Below, piece after piece: positions 1 to 5,250 of a stretch of DNA of 19,565 nucleotides. Below the pieces are notes generated by a model, which saw only the letters and a program-made list of their open reading frames with translations, ran no database searches and had not been told where the DNA came from. Position 1 is the stretch's first letter, and each line of letters starts with the position of its first letter. This stretch comes from DAOVFN01 sp964484305. GTDB taxonomy: Archaea > Aenigmatarchaeota > Aenigmatarchaeia > QMZP01. A program made the translations under genes and the position numbers. The stretch is from contig CAZAEI010000018.1 in NCBI GenBank assembly GCA_964484305.1, forward strand, positions 1 through 19,565, read 5' to 3'.

Positions 1-1
1 C

Positions 2-139
2 AAGGTCCTTGTGGACAACCAGTTCATAACCTGCGAGGAAAAGAGGTATGGTGAGCTGTATTTCCTGACGGAGTTCTTTGAATCCCAAATCGCGGAGTTT
101 GACGACATTGTGAACAAACTTGGAAATAACAATAAATAG
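2..139 (+). CDS. 3' end of an unrecognised protein gene
   Basis: An open frame enters from the left edge and ends at the TAG at 137-139, giving the last 45 residues of a protein (ending KLGNNNK). The fragment is hydrophilic and acidic with an aromatic run (ELYFLTEFFESQ) that reads like an amphipathic helix. No motif is recognisable. The small membrane protein starts 21 bases downstream on the same strand, so the two probably form a transcription unit. In haloarchaea, small three-helix membrane proteins often sit next to winged-helix regulators, so a regulator is possible, but nothing in the 45 residues proves it. Confidence 0.6.
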   Translation, partial: KVLVDNQFITCEEKRYGELYFLTEFFESQIAEFDDIVNKLGNNNK

Positions 140-160
140 AAGCATGCAAAAGGAGTATGT

Positions 161-448
161 ATGGCGCTTGAAATCATTCACCTGGCAATAGGAATTCGTG
201 TTATAAATCTGGTGCTCCTTGCATATCTCATATTCTTCTACTGGAAGAGCTTCAGCAAGATAAAATCAAGCGTTACAACAGGCCTGCTGTTCTTTTCAGT
301 GCTGCTTTTCCTGCAGAACCTATCAGCAATTTCCTTTCGGCTGCTCTCAGGAGTTGACATAGTCGATGAGTTGTCTGTGCAGAACAGCATTCTGAATCTA
401 ATGCAGGCTCTTGGTTTAGCATCGCTGGTTTACATAACGAGAAAATAG
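161..448 (+). CDS. small three-TM membrane protein
   Basis: A 95-residue protein with three hydrophobic segments at about residues 5-27, 39-59 and 77-92, separated by short basic and acidic loops (WKSFSKIKSS; SGVDIVDELS). It ends in a basic tail (ITRK). The sequence AGGAG lies 8-12 bases ahead of the ATG and fits a ribosome binding site. There are no catalytic residues or cysteines. The size and spacing resemble the small 3-TM proteins that archaea encode beside HTH regulators, but that comparison is from memory of layout, not a family match. It is probably co-expressed with the upstream gene and converges on the thermosome gene 12 bases away. Confidence 0.6.
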   Translation: MALEIIHLAIGIRVINLVLLAYLIFFYWKSFSKIKSSVTTGLLFFSVLLFLQNLSAISFRLLSGVDIVDELSVQNSILNLMQALGLASLVYITRK

Positions 449-460
449 AATTGCCAACGA

Positions 461-2089
461 TTATTCCTCATGGTCGTAGCTTGGTGTCTTCCCTTTACCG
501 GCTGATGCTGATATCACATCATCTATTCTCAGTATCATCTCAGCGACCTCGCTGGCACTTTTTATTGCCTGAAGCTTGGTTTTAAGCGGTTCCAGCACGC
601 CTTCTCTCAAGCAGTCATGAACCTTTCCTTCATACACATCCAGGCCTGAATATACATGTCCCTTTTCGTGTTCAGACCTTAGGCTTGCAAGCATGTCTAT
701 CGGGTCCAGGCCGGCATTCTCTGCTAAGCTCCTTGGGATTACCTCCATAGCATCAGCAAAAGCCTCCACGGCAAGCTGTTCCCTGCCCTCGAAGGTGTCG
801 GCGTATTTCCTTATCTGTTTAGCTACCTCAATCTCAGAAGCACCGCCACCGACCACAGCCTTCTTGAGTTCAAGTGTTGATGCAATCCCCTTAACTGCAT
901 CGTTCATGGCCCTCTCAACCTCATCAATGACATGTTCTGTTCCGCCTCTTATAAATATGGTTACTGCTTTTGGTGCCTTGCATTTCTCAACAAATATCAT
1001 CTCATCCCCTGCTACCTTCCTTTCAGATACTAGTCCTGCATATCCAATATCATCCTTACCCAGTTCCTTAAGATTGGAGACAATATTTGCTCCTGTTGCC
1101 TTGGAGAGAGCTTCCATGTCAGATTTCTTGACGCTCCTTGCTGCAAGTATGCCTGCCTTTGCCAGGTAGTGCTGTGCATAGTCGTCTATACCCTTCTGGC
1201 AGAAGACCACATTTGCACCCGAGACCTTGATTTTCTCAGTCATGTCCCTGATCATCTTCTCTTCCTGGTCAAAAAATAGCTGCAGCTTTTCAGGCGAGTC
1301 TATACTTATCTTAGCATCCCCCTCAAGCCCCTTAACCTCCAGTGCTGAATCAATCAGGGCAATCTTGGCATTCTCTACTTTCTTGGGCATACCTGAATGG
1401 ACAACCTCCTTGTCAACCAGAATGCCATTTATGAGCTTTGTTTCATTTACAGATCCTCCGGCTTTCTTTTCCAATTTGATGAGGTCAGCGTCAAGAAAAA
1501 CAGAATCCTCCTTTAATTCAGCAACCTTCCTCACTGCATCAACAGCAATATTTGCAAGGTCTTTTGAAGCATACTCGACTGATTTTCCTGTCATTGCAGT
1601 CTCTGCTATCTTCTGGAGGTTCTTTTCGTCACTGTAATCCACGCCTATTGAAATCTTTTCAAATACCTCAAGGGCTTTGTTCTTGGCCATCCTAAATCCT
1701 CTGGTAATAACAGTTGGGTGTATTTTCTGGTCCAGAAGCTCCTCTGCCTTCTTCAGCATCTCTCCGGCAAGAACGACTGCAGTGGTTGTCCCGTCACCCA
1801 CATCATCATCCTGGGTCTTGGCAACCTCCACCATCATCTTTGCAGACGGGTGCTCTATCTGCATCTCCTTGAGTATGGTTGCACCGTCATTTGTGATTAC
1901 AACATCCCCAATAGAATCCACGAGCATCTTGTCCATGCCCATGGGTCCCAGGGTAGTTCTCACGACATCGGATATAACTATGGCAGCCTCTATATTGGTA
2001 CGCTGGGCATCCTTGCCTGTCATCCTCAGTGCTCCCTCTGGAAGAATGAATATCGGCCTTCCCCCTAACTGACTCATGCCATTTGACAT
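461..2089 (-). CDS. thsA: thermosome subunit (group II chaperonin)
   Basis: A 542-residue cytosolic chaperonin that forms double-ring ATP-driven folding chambers without a separate co-chaperonin lid. Nucleotide-site motifs are present: TTLGPMGMDK (about 45-54), NDGATILKEM (67-76), the phosphate loop GDGTTT (99-104), and VVGGGASEIE in the C-terminal equatorial domain. The helical-protrusion region that replaces GroES lies in the middle of the apical domain. Length is normal for the family. The C-terminus ends SYDHEE and lacks the Gly/Met-rich tail seen in many thermosomes. The chosen ATG (2089) has GGTGATAAT directly upstream, a good ribosome binding site, and an AT-rich TATA-like stretch near 2130-2140. 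Several subunit paralogues usually exist, so the A/B letter is arbitrary. Confidence 0.97.
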   Translation of the reverse strand: MSNGMSQLGGRPIFILPEGALRMTGKDAQRTNIEAAIVISDVVRTTLGPMGMDKMLVDSIGDVVITNDGATILKEMQIEHPSAKMMVEVAKTQDDDVGDGTTTAVVLAGEMLKKAEELLDQKIHPTVITRGFRMAKNKALEVFEKISIGVDYSDEKNLQKIAETAMTGKSVEYASKDLANIAVDAVRKVAELKEDSVFLDADLIKLEKKAGGSVNETKLINGILVDKEVVHSGMPKKVENAKIALIDSALEVKGLEGDAKISIDSPEKLQLFFDQEEKMIRDMTEKIKVSGANVVFCQKGIDDYAQHYLAKAGILAARSVKKSDMEALSKATGANIVSNLKELGKDDIGYAGLVSERKVAGDEMIFVEKCKAPKAVTIFIRGGTEHVIDEVERAMNDAVKGIASTLELKKAVVGGGASEIEVAKQIRKYADTFEGREQLAVEAFADAMEVIPRSLAENAGLDPIDMLASLRSEHEKGHVYSGLDVYEGKVHDCLREGVLEPLKTKLQAIKSASEVAEMILRIDDVISASAGKGKTPSYDHEE

Positions 2090-2252
2090 ATTATCACCTT
2101 GAAATACTCAAATACATATGACTGGCCTAAATAAATCCTTATTTCATAATCTCTTCACAATTCGAAAATGCGTATAACTCTGATTATGAATAAATTCTGA
2201 AATAGCAATTTATACAGCTTAATGCATTTATCTTTTGTTTAGAGGTGTGAGC

Positions 2253-2411
2253 ATGGAAAGGGATAATGATATTAATGTTGGGGAGACAGATGATATCTTT
2301 GACATCTGTGACAACTGTGAGCATTTTAACAACATACACATCTGCAGCTATGGTTATCTTTGCAGGCGATGCCTTGCTGATGAGAAAATGCTGAACAGGT
2401 TCGGGGGATAA
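2253..2411 (+). CDS. 52-aa Cys-rich mini-protein (possible zinc knuckle)
   Basis: A 52-residue frame with an acidic N-terminus (MERDNDINVGETDD) followed by C19-x2-C22, C31 and C37-x2-C40. Two CxxC pairs 14 residues apart are the usual spacing of a zinc ribbon or treble-clef knuckle. The sequence GAGGTGTG lies just upstream of the ATG as a ribosome binding site, and TATA-like AATTTATA sits near 2204-2211, so both expression signals are present. The stop codon is immediately followed by the ATG of the next frame (TAAATG), which suggests translational coupling. Function is unknown; DNA, RNA or protein binding through zinc is the likely mode. The frame is antisense to the tail of a longer minus-strand frame, but the Cys pairing and signals favour this one. 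Confidence 0.6.
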   Translation: MERDNDINVGETDDIFDICDNCEHFNNIHICSYGYLCRRCLADEKMLNRFGG

Positions 2412-2680
2412 ATGAATTCGAATTGGGGCGATGACATGTCAGGTTTGCAGCGAGACTGGGAAGACGATGACGATGATTTTGGGGATAATGACGAGCCAGA
2501 GGACGACGATAAGATAGATCGGGGGAGCTGACTCCTGAAACCCATGAAATCGTCAAGGAGCAGGGCAGCCATTACCGAAAGGTATGCTTTGGTCTCCTCC
2601 CACAATTCGGGAAACGCATCCTCGATTGCCATCTTCATGGCAGCATATCTTTTTTCCATTTCAGCGCTTTCCATCCCCAT
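2354..2680 (-). CDS. small unknown protein, 3' half doubtful
   Basis: From the ATG at 2680 (or 2674, preceded by GGAGGATGGGG) the first ~50 residues look coding: an amphipathic helical segment (MEKRYAAMKMAIEDAFPELW, then a stretch rich in Ala and Leu, ending LLLDDFMGF). Beyond about position 2530 the frame becomes a serine run antisense to the acidic plus-strand peptide and then the mirror of the Cys-rich gene, so the real protein may be shorter or the gene may be broken there. It overlaps the end of the 29-residue frame upstream by 20 bases. No family is recognised. Its place behind an integrase remnant suggests cargo of a decayed mobile element. Confidence 0.35.
   Translation of the reverse strand: MGMESAEMEKRYAAMKMAIEDAFPELWEETKAYLSVMAALLLDDFMGFRSQLPRSILSSSSGSSLSPKSSSSSSQSRCKPDMSSPQFEFIYPPNLFSIFSSARHRLQR
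2412..2531 (+). CDS. 39-aa highly acidic peptide
   Basis: A 39-residue frame starting directly after the stop of the Cys-rich mini-protein. It has the composition of an intrinsically disordered acidic tail: five Asp in a row (about 18-22), then DNDEPEDDDK. Two tryptophans (W5, W16) punctuate it. There is no ribosome binding site of its own beyond GGGGG in the preceding codons, so translation would depend on reinitiation after the upstream gene. Acidic peptides of this sort can mimic nucleic acid or bind basic proteins, but that is speculation here. The Asp-rich stretch is read on the other strand as a serine run, which makes only one of the two overlapping frames likely. Confidence 0.4.
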   Translation: MNSNWGDDMSGLQRDWEDDDDDFGDNDEPEDDDKIDRGS

Positions 2681-2750
2681 CCTCCAATAGCTTGAAATAT
2701 ATCCGGAACGCCTCCCCAAGCTGGTCACTTGTCTTGTTGTAATGTTCCAT
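2661..2750 (-). CDS. 29-aa micro-ORF behind integrase remnant
   Basis: Starts at the ATG at 2750 with a strong AAGGAGG ribosome binding site three bases upstream, and reads MEHYNKTSDQLGEAFRIYFK followed by LLEDGDGKR. The peptide would form one amphipathic helix. The start lies inside the 3' end of the integrase-like frame and its end overlaps the next frame, the compact packing typical of small viral or plasmid operons. An alternative is that the three frames are shards of one older gene split by frameshifts. No function can be named. Confidence 0.4.
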   Translation of the reverse strand: MEHYNKTSDQLGEAFRIYFKLLEDGDGKR

Positions 2751-2958
2751 GACCCTCCTTTTCGATATTGTCAAAGTCCTTTGAGAGAAAAAGTGCCTGC
2801 TGCGAGAGATAGTTCAGGTATTTGACAATCCTCCTTTCTGACATGCCTTCGGACTGGCATTTCTGCACAAACCTGTCCAGAAACAGAATGTTCCTCTCGG
2901 AAAGCTTGCTTTTCCTTATTCTATCAAGCTTGTTCTTTAGCCGTTTGTCTGGGTTCAT
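2725..2958 (-). pseudogene. tyrosine integrase N-terminal fragment
   Basis: A 77-residue frame from the ATG at 2958, which has a perfect GGAGGTGA site 8 bases upstream (a GTG at 2976 is less likely). The segment from LSERNILFLDRFVQKC to SERRIVKYLNYL has the pattern of the SAM-like core-binding domain at the N-terminus of archaeal XerA/phage-type integrases: acidic residues, a long helix, then 'xGxSxxRIxKYLxxL'. The catalytic domain (R-HxxR-Y) is absent: the frame stops after EGHGTLQQDK. It lies just downstream of tRNA-Asp, the classic attachment site of such elements. I read it as the relic of an integrated element; a free-standing DNA-binding mini-protein is the alternative. I found no second copy of the tRNA 3' end to mark the other att site. 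Confidence 0.5.
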
Positions 2959-3010
2959 GGTTAGACTCACCTCCACGAATATTTATTGAACGTTGCCGGG
3001 GAGTCTAACC
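2959..3010. repeat. 10-bp perfect inverted repeat between tRNA-Asp and integrase remnant
   Basis: GGTTAGACTC at 2959-2968 and its exact complement GAGTCTAACC at 3001-3010, separated by 32 bases. On the minus strand the first arm follows the tRNA 3' end by 10 bases, and the second arm abuts the integrase ATG and overlaps the last two bases of its GGAGGTGA site. The spacer holds a TATA-like AATAAATATT (2979-2988). It could be an operator, a recombinase arm site, or an RNA hairpin controlling translation. Confidence 0.6.
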
Positions 3011-3034
3011 CAAGACCCTACGCCCAGGCCGGGA

Positions 3035-3068
3035 GTTCCTGCCGGGGTTTCCTTCGGAAACCAACGGA
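3035..3068 (-). other. T-loop intron of tRNA-Asp (34 nt, 59/60)
   Basis: The intron interrupts the T-loop between A59 and T60. It contains a perfect hairpin GGTTTCC-GAA-GGAAACC. Joining TTCAAA to TCCCGG restores loop TTCAAAT and stem CCGGG/CCCGG. The bulge-helix-bulge is weaker than in tRNA-Lys: the central helix TTCA/AGGA has a wobble and one mismatch. The position matches the T-loop intron of tRNA-Lys in this window. Confidence 0.72.
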
Positions 3069-3105
3069 TTTGAACCCGGGTCATGGGAGTGACAGTCCCA
3101 TATGC

Positions 3106-3136
3106 CTAGCCGTATACCAAATTTCTTTGGTATAAT
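3106..3136 (-). other. D-loop intron of tRNA-Asp (31 nt, 21/22)
   Basis: On the minus strand the intron contains TATACCAAA-GAAA-TTTGGTATA, a perfect 9-bp stem with a GAAA loop. Next to it GGCT (exon) can pair with GGCT (intron 3' side) through two G-C and two G-U pairs, leaving 3-nt bulges TAA and AGG. Cutting after the second base of each bulge joins ...GGCTTA to GCATA, restoring a textbook D-arm with A21. The outer helix is the D-stem rather than an immediately adjacent one, so the bulge-helix-bulge is relaxed. The boundary is uncertain by one base because G repeats. Confidence 0.72.
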
Positions 3137-4035
3137 TAAGCCGCTACACTACCTGGGCACTTATTTTTATGCTTTATGTTGTTAAAGCCAATATCATTTA
3201 TAAACTTATCAACATCCTTTTTTGAATACAAACCATATCTACTAACTCCCCTTGAATTAGGCCTTGACCAACTTTTGTGGAAACCGGCTTTTTTCATTAA
3301 CTTCTGAAATGTTTTCTGCAACCCTGGGATCCCAGACGCTAACTCAATCTTTAAGTTTCCCCGTTGTTTGAATACTGTGCCGTCTGTATCAAACAATCCC
3401 CTAATACATGCACGAATATACTCTTCATTGCCCATAATCCATTGAGGTATTTTAGCATTATTTTTCTTCTTATTCCCAGAAATAAGTCCATAATGCATAA
3501 GGTTATGAGCAACGAATTTGCTATATATGTATAGTATTATCTCATTCTGAGTTACATGGTGATATTCTTTAGGCGTTACACCGAAAATGGCATCGAACAA
3601 TTTTTTTACATGTTCTCTAAGGTAAACCCTGTCGTCTTTTGCGTTTCCGCAAACCCTTACAGCATATTGCTTTTTGTATATATTACCATCCCCCAACATG
3701 ATGCCCATTATTTCAGCCAGTTCGATAGAAGGTTTAATCAAACTGACATTTTTGGGTTTTGTCCGGGGACTCATCTTTGCCCCCTTCAGCATTCCCCAGT
3801 TATGATTTAAGACTTCCAGTATGAATTTGTCGTGTTTTGCTCCTACTATCTTACGAAGTTTGTTGTAGAGAGGTTGTGGGAGCGTCCTTATTTCTTTTCT
3901 CAGGTGGTCTCTTAAATAGGATTTATTGGTACCAGTAAGTTTTGATAGCTCTTTCCAATCACCCACAATATCCTTTGCTTTTTCTATAATTTCCTTCTGT
4001 CTTCCCTTTTTCATTCTTACTCTTCTGGGATTCAT
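3136..4035 (-). CDS. LAGLIDADG homing endonuclease
   Basis: A 299-residue protein. Residues 10-75 look like a helix-turn-helix (WKELSKLTGTNKSYLRDHL), and two LAGLIDADG motifs follow: LAEIMGIMLGDGN (106-118, catalytic D116) and RACIRGLFDTDGT (208-220, D218). This is the single-chain pseudo-dimeric form that cuts long DNA sites and spreads introns or itself. The ATG at 4035 lies about 26 nt from TATA-like CTTTAAATAT (4056-4065), so the mRNA is probably leaderless. The last eight codons (CPGSVAA-stop) are read from the 5' end of tRNA-Asp; the family-like end is near GFNNIKHKNK. Base composition is AT-richer than the neighbours, which fits transfer. It could be free-standing or derived from a larger intron. 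Confidence 0.9.
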   Translation of the reverse strand: MNPRRVRMKKGRQKEIIEKAKDIVGDWKELSKLTGTNKSYLRDHLRKEIRTLPQPLYNKLRKIVGAKHDKFILEVLNHNWGMLKGAKMSPRTKPKNVSLIKPSIELAEIMGIMLGDGNIYKKQYAVRVCGNAKDDRVYLREHVKKLFDAIFGVTPKEYHHVTQNEIILYIYSKFVAHNLMHYGLISGNKKKNNAKIPQWIMGNEEYIRACIRGLFDTDGTVFKQRGNLKIELASGIPGLQKTFQKLMKKAGFHKSWSRPNSRGVSRYGLYSKKDVDKFINDIGFNNIKHKNKCPGSVAA

Positions 4036-4055
4036 AGATATTATTTGGTTCTATT

Positions 4056-4065
4056 CTTTAAATAT
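4056..4065 (-). promoter_or_regulatory. TATA box of endonuclease gene
   Basis: On the minus strand ATATTTAAAG lies about 26 nt ahead of the ATG at 4035, the normal archaeal TATA-to-start distance for a leaderless transcript. No ribosome binding site is visible. Confidence 0.55.
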
Positions 4066-4205
4066 GCTACATCACTACGCAAAGAAAATAGGTAATCCCT
4101 AAGCTATTATTTATTTTTTGTACTTTAAAACCATAAGGCTTGGGACAACACACAAAATTGAAGAATGAAGATAATTACAGAGTTCGGCTCGGATGCCCGT
4201 AGGCT

Positions 4206-4217
4206 TATATTTAAATA
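4206..4217 (+). promoter_or_regulatory. TATA box of 5S rRNA gene
   Basis: TATATTTAAATA lies about 25-30 bases before the inferred 5S 5' end, matching archaeal box A placement. A second AT stretch (ATTATATACC, 4229-4238) sits at the expected initiation region. Confidence 0.6.
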
Positions 4218-4240
4218 CTCTTTGGTGCATTATATACCCA

Positions 4241-4372
4241 ATGGCGGCCAAAGTGGGGGTGTCTACCCGTTCCCGTTTCGAAACACCCTGAGGGTGCGGA
4301 AGCACGGAAGTCAAGCCCTCCCACGGTCTGGGTGGTACTCCTTTCGAGGGGGAAGCCCAGATAGCTGCCTAA
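4241..4372 (+). rRNA. rrf: 5S rRNA, interrupted by a 20-nt insertion
   Basis: Helix I GGCGGC (4243-4248) pairs with GCTGCC (4364-4369); helix II GTGGG pairs with CCCAC. Helix III and loop C read ACCCGTTCCCGTTTCGAA, then, after a 20-nt insertion, CACGGAAGTCAAGCCC, the near-universal archaeal 5S sequence. Helix V is TCTGGG/CCCAGA. Helix IV is short (CTCC/GGGG), so the mature RNA is about 110 nt, below the usual ~120. Ends are approximate. The gene stands alone, away from 16S/23S, with its own TATA box, and a T-run (4376-4380) follows as a likely terminator. The pentapeptide-repeat gene converges on it. Confidence 0.9.
4283..4302 (+). other. candidate 20-nt bulge-helix-bulge intron in 5S rRNA
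   Basis: The insertion lies in loop C. It folds with its flanks as outer helix CCGT (4273-4276)/ACGG (4304-4307), 3-nt bulge AGC (4301-4303), central 4-bp helix TTCG (4277-4280)/CGGA (4297-4300, one wobble), 3-nt bulge AAA (4281-4283), and inner helix CACCC/GGGTG with loop TGA. This is the canonical hBHBh' substrate of the archaeal splicing endonuclease. Cutting after the second base of each bulge joins TTTCGAA to CACGGAAG, which is the expected uninterrupted 5S sequence. An unspliced expansion, perhaps from an imperfect 8-nt duplication (GTGCGGAA/GCACGGAA), is the alternative. Confidence 0.7.
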
Positions 4373-4423
4373 CCCTTTTTACGAGAGGCTCCCGCCTTCT
4401 GCCAAAAGCGCTACCGGAAAAAC
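4373..4423 (+). repeat. dispersed ~50-bp repeat, copy C
   Basis: CCCTTTTTACGAGAGGCTCC followed by a CGCCTTCTGCCAAAAGCG core and a TACCGGAAAAAC end. Two close relatives lie on the minus strand at 8691-8742 and 10101-10157. Its T-run directly follows the 5S gene. CGAGAGGC and GCCTTCTG can form an imperfect hairpin. Read as protein it gives PFLREAPAFCQKRYRK. Confidence 0.7.
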
Positions 4424-4446
4424 ATGCAATATTCTGCTCAACCATA

Positions 4447-5205
4447 TCATCTGTAAACGCCTTTTCTTTTGTAAGGAGATTCTCTCTTGTAGGCATCCCT
4501 GGTTCTGTATCCGTTGCCTTTGGTTTTCTCTTTGTAGACTGGTTTCTCGGGTTGCATATAGTCTTTCTTTTGCTCCCTTGGGGTATCCCTTATTTCAAGA
4601 ATGGTCCCCTTTGTTATTGCCCCTTCTGTATTTATTCCCTCCAAGATTGCGCCGCTGAAGTCCGCGCCTGTCAAGTTGGAATTGGATAAGTCGGCATTGG
4701 TCAGGTTCGCGTTCAGGAATCTTGCCGATACGAGGCGTGCGCCACTCAGGTTGGCCATCGAAAGGTTGGTTCCGCTGAAATTGGCATCAGTGCACTCTGA
4801 CAGTGAGAGGTTGGTCAGGCTAAGGTCAGCACCGGAAAAATCAGCGTTCATAATCTTTGCTTGGATAGTTGCCTGGGACAATCTTGAAGAGGACAGGTTA
4901 GACATGGTCAGGTTTGCGCCGGTCAGGTCAACCCCGCTCAAGTCCAGCCCGGAAAGGTCTGTATTGCTTAGCGGTGCCCATGCAAGGTCAAAATTTATTT
5001 CCTTGAGGTCTTTTCTTAATTCGTTGTTTGAGGTATATTCCCTGTTAATTAATTTCTTGACAACCTCCCCCTTCTTACCAGAGAAATAGTAGGTATCCTT
5101 GTCAGGAATCATCCTGAGAAGATGCATCATCTTCAATTCCTGGGATATATTTTTGCTTGAGAAAATCCCCTCCAAAATCTCTTTTTTGGTCTTTTCGAGG
5201 GGCAT
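4447..5205 (-). CDS. pentapeptide-repeat protein
   Basis: A 252-residue protein. Residues 1-75 form a charged helical head (LEKTKKEILEGIF). About 80-195 is a run of A(D/N)LXX-type pentapeptides (LSGLDLSGVDLTGANLTMSN, ADFSGADLSLTNLS) that fold as a right-handed four-sided beta-helix. A basic, Tyr-rich tail follows (YKRESPYKRKGVYR). Repeats of this kind occur in DNA-mimicking gyrase protectors and in scaffold or effector proteins; the basic tail argues against pure DNA mimicry. There is no signal peptide. The ATG at 5205 has no ribosome binding site but a TATA-like TTTTTTAAC about 28 nt upstream, so it is probably leaderless. The specific role is unknown. Confidence 0.85.
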   Translation of the reverse strand: MPLEKTKKEILEGIFSSKNISQELKMMHLLRMIPDKDTYYFSGKKGEVVKKLINREYTSNNELRKDLKEINFDLAWAPLSNTDLSGLDLSGVDLTGANLTMSNLSSSRLSQATIQAKIMNADFSGADLSLTNLSLSECTDANFSGTNLSMANLSGARLVSARFLNANLTNADLSNSNLTGADFSGAILEGINTEGAITKGTILEIRDTPREQKKDYMQPEKPVYKEKTKGNGYRTRDAYKRESPYKRKGVYR

Positions 5206-5250
5206 AATTGCTTAATTGGCCCAAAGGTTAAAAAACTTGGCACATGGTTC

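Larger units (their letters stand above)
3021..3158 (-). tRNA. tRNA-Asp (GTC) with two introns
   Basis: The acceptor GCCCAGG (3158-3152) pairs with CCTGGGC (3028-3022), followed by discriminator G. The anticodon arm TGGGA-CTGTCAC-TCCCA carries GTC. The T-stem CCGGG and loop TTCAAA are present, but the 3' half of the stem (CCCGG) is displaced by 34 bases. The D-loop is interrupted by 31 bases holding a perfect 9-bp hairpin. Removing 3106-3136 and 3035-3068 yields a 73-nt cloverleaf with A14, G15, G18, G19, A21 and a normal 7-nt T-loop. CCA is not encoded. The first 23 bases are also the last codons of the endonuclease gene, so the tRNA promoter must lie inside that gene or the two are co-transcribed. 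Confidence 0.9.

Noticed and set aside
693..2072. Several open frames antisense to the thermosome gene
   Set aside because: They mirror a strongly conserved gene; Ser-rich shadow composition, no start signals.
3021..3034. tRNA-Asp 3' end as an attachment site with a distant second copy
   Set aside because: I looked for another copy of the CCGGCCTGGGCG end in the window and found none, so no att pair can be claimed.
4165..4689. Long open frame of 174 codons on + across the 5S region
   Set aside because: It runs through the 5S rRNA, the repeat and the antisense of the pentapeptide gene; there is no protein-like composition and the RNA gene explains the sequence.
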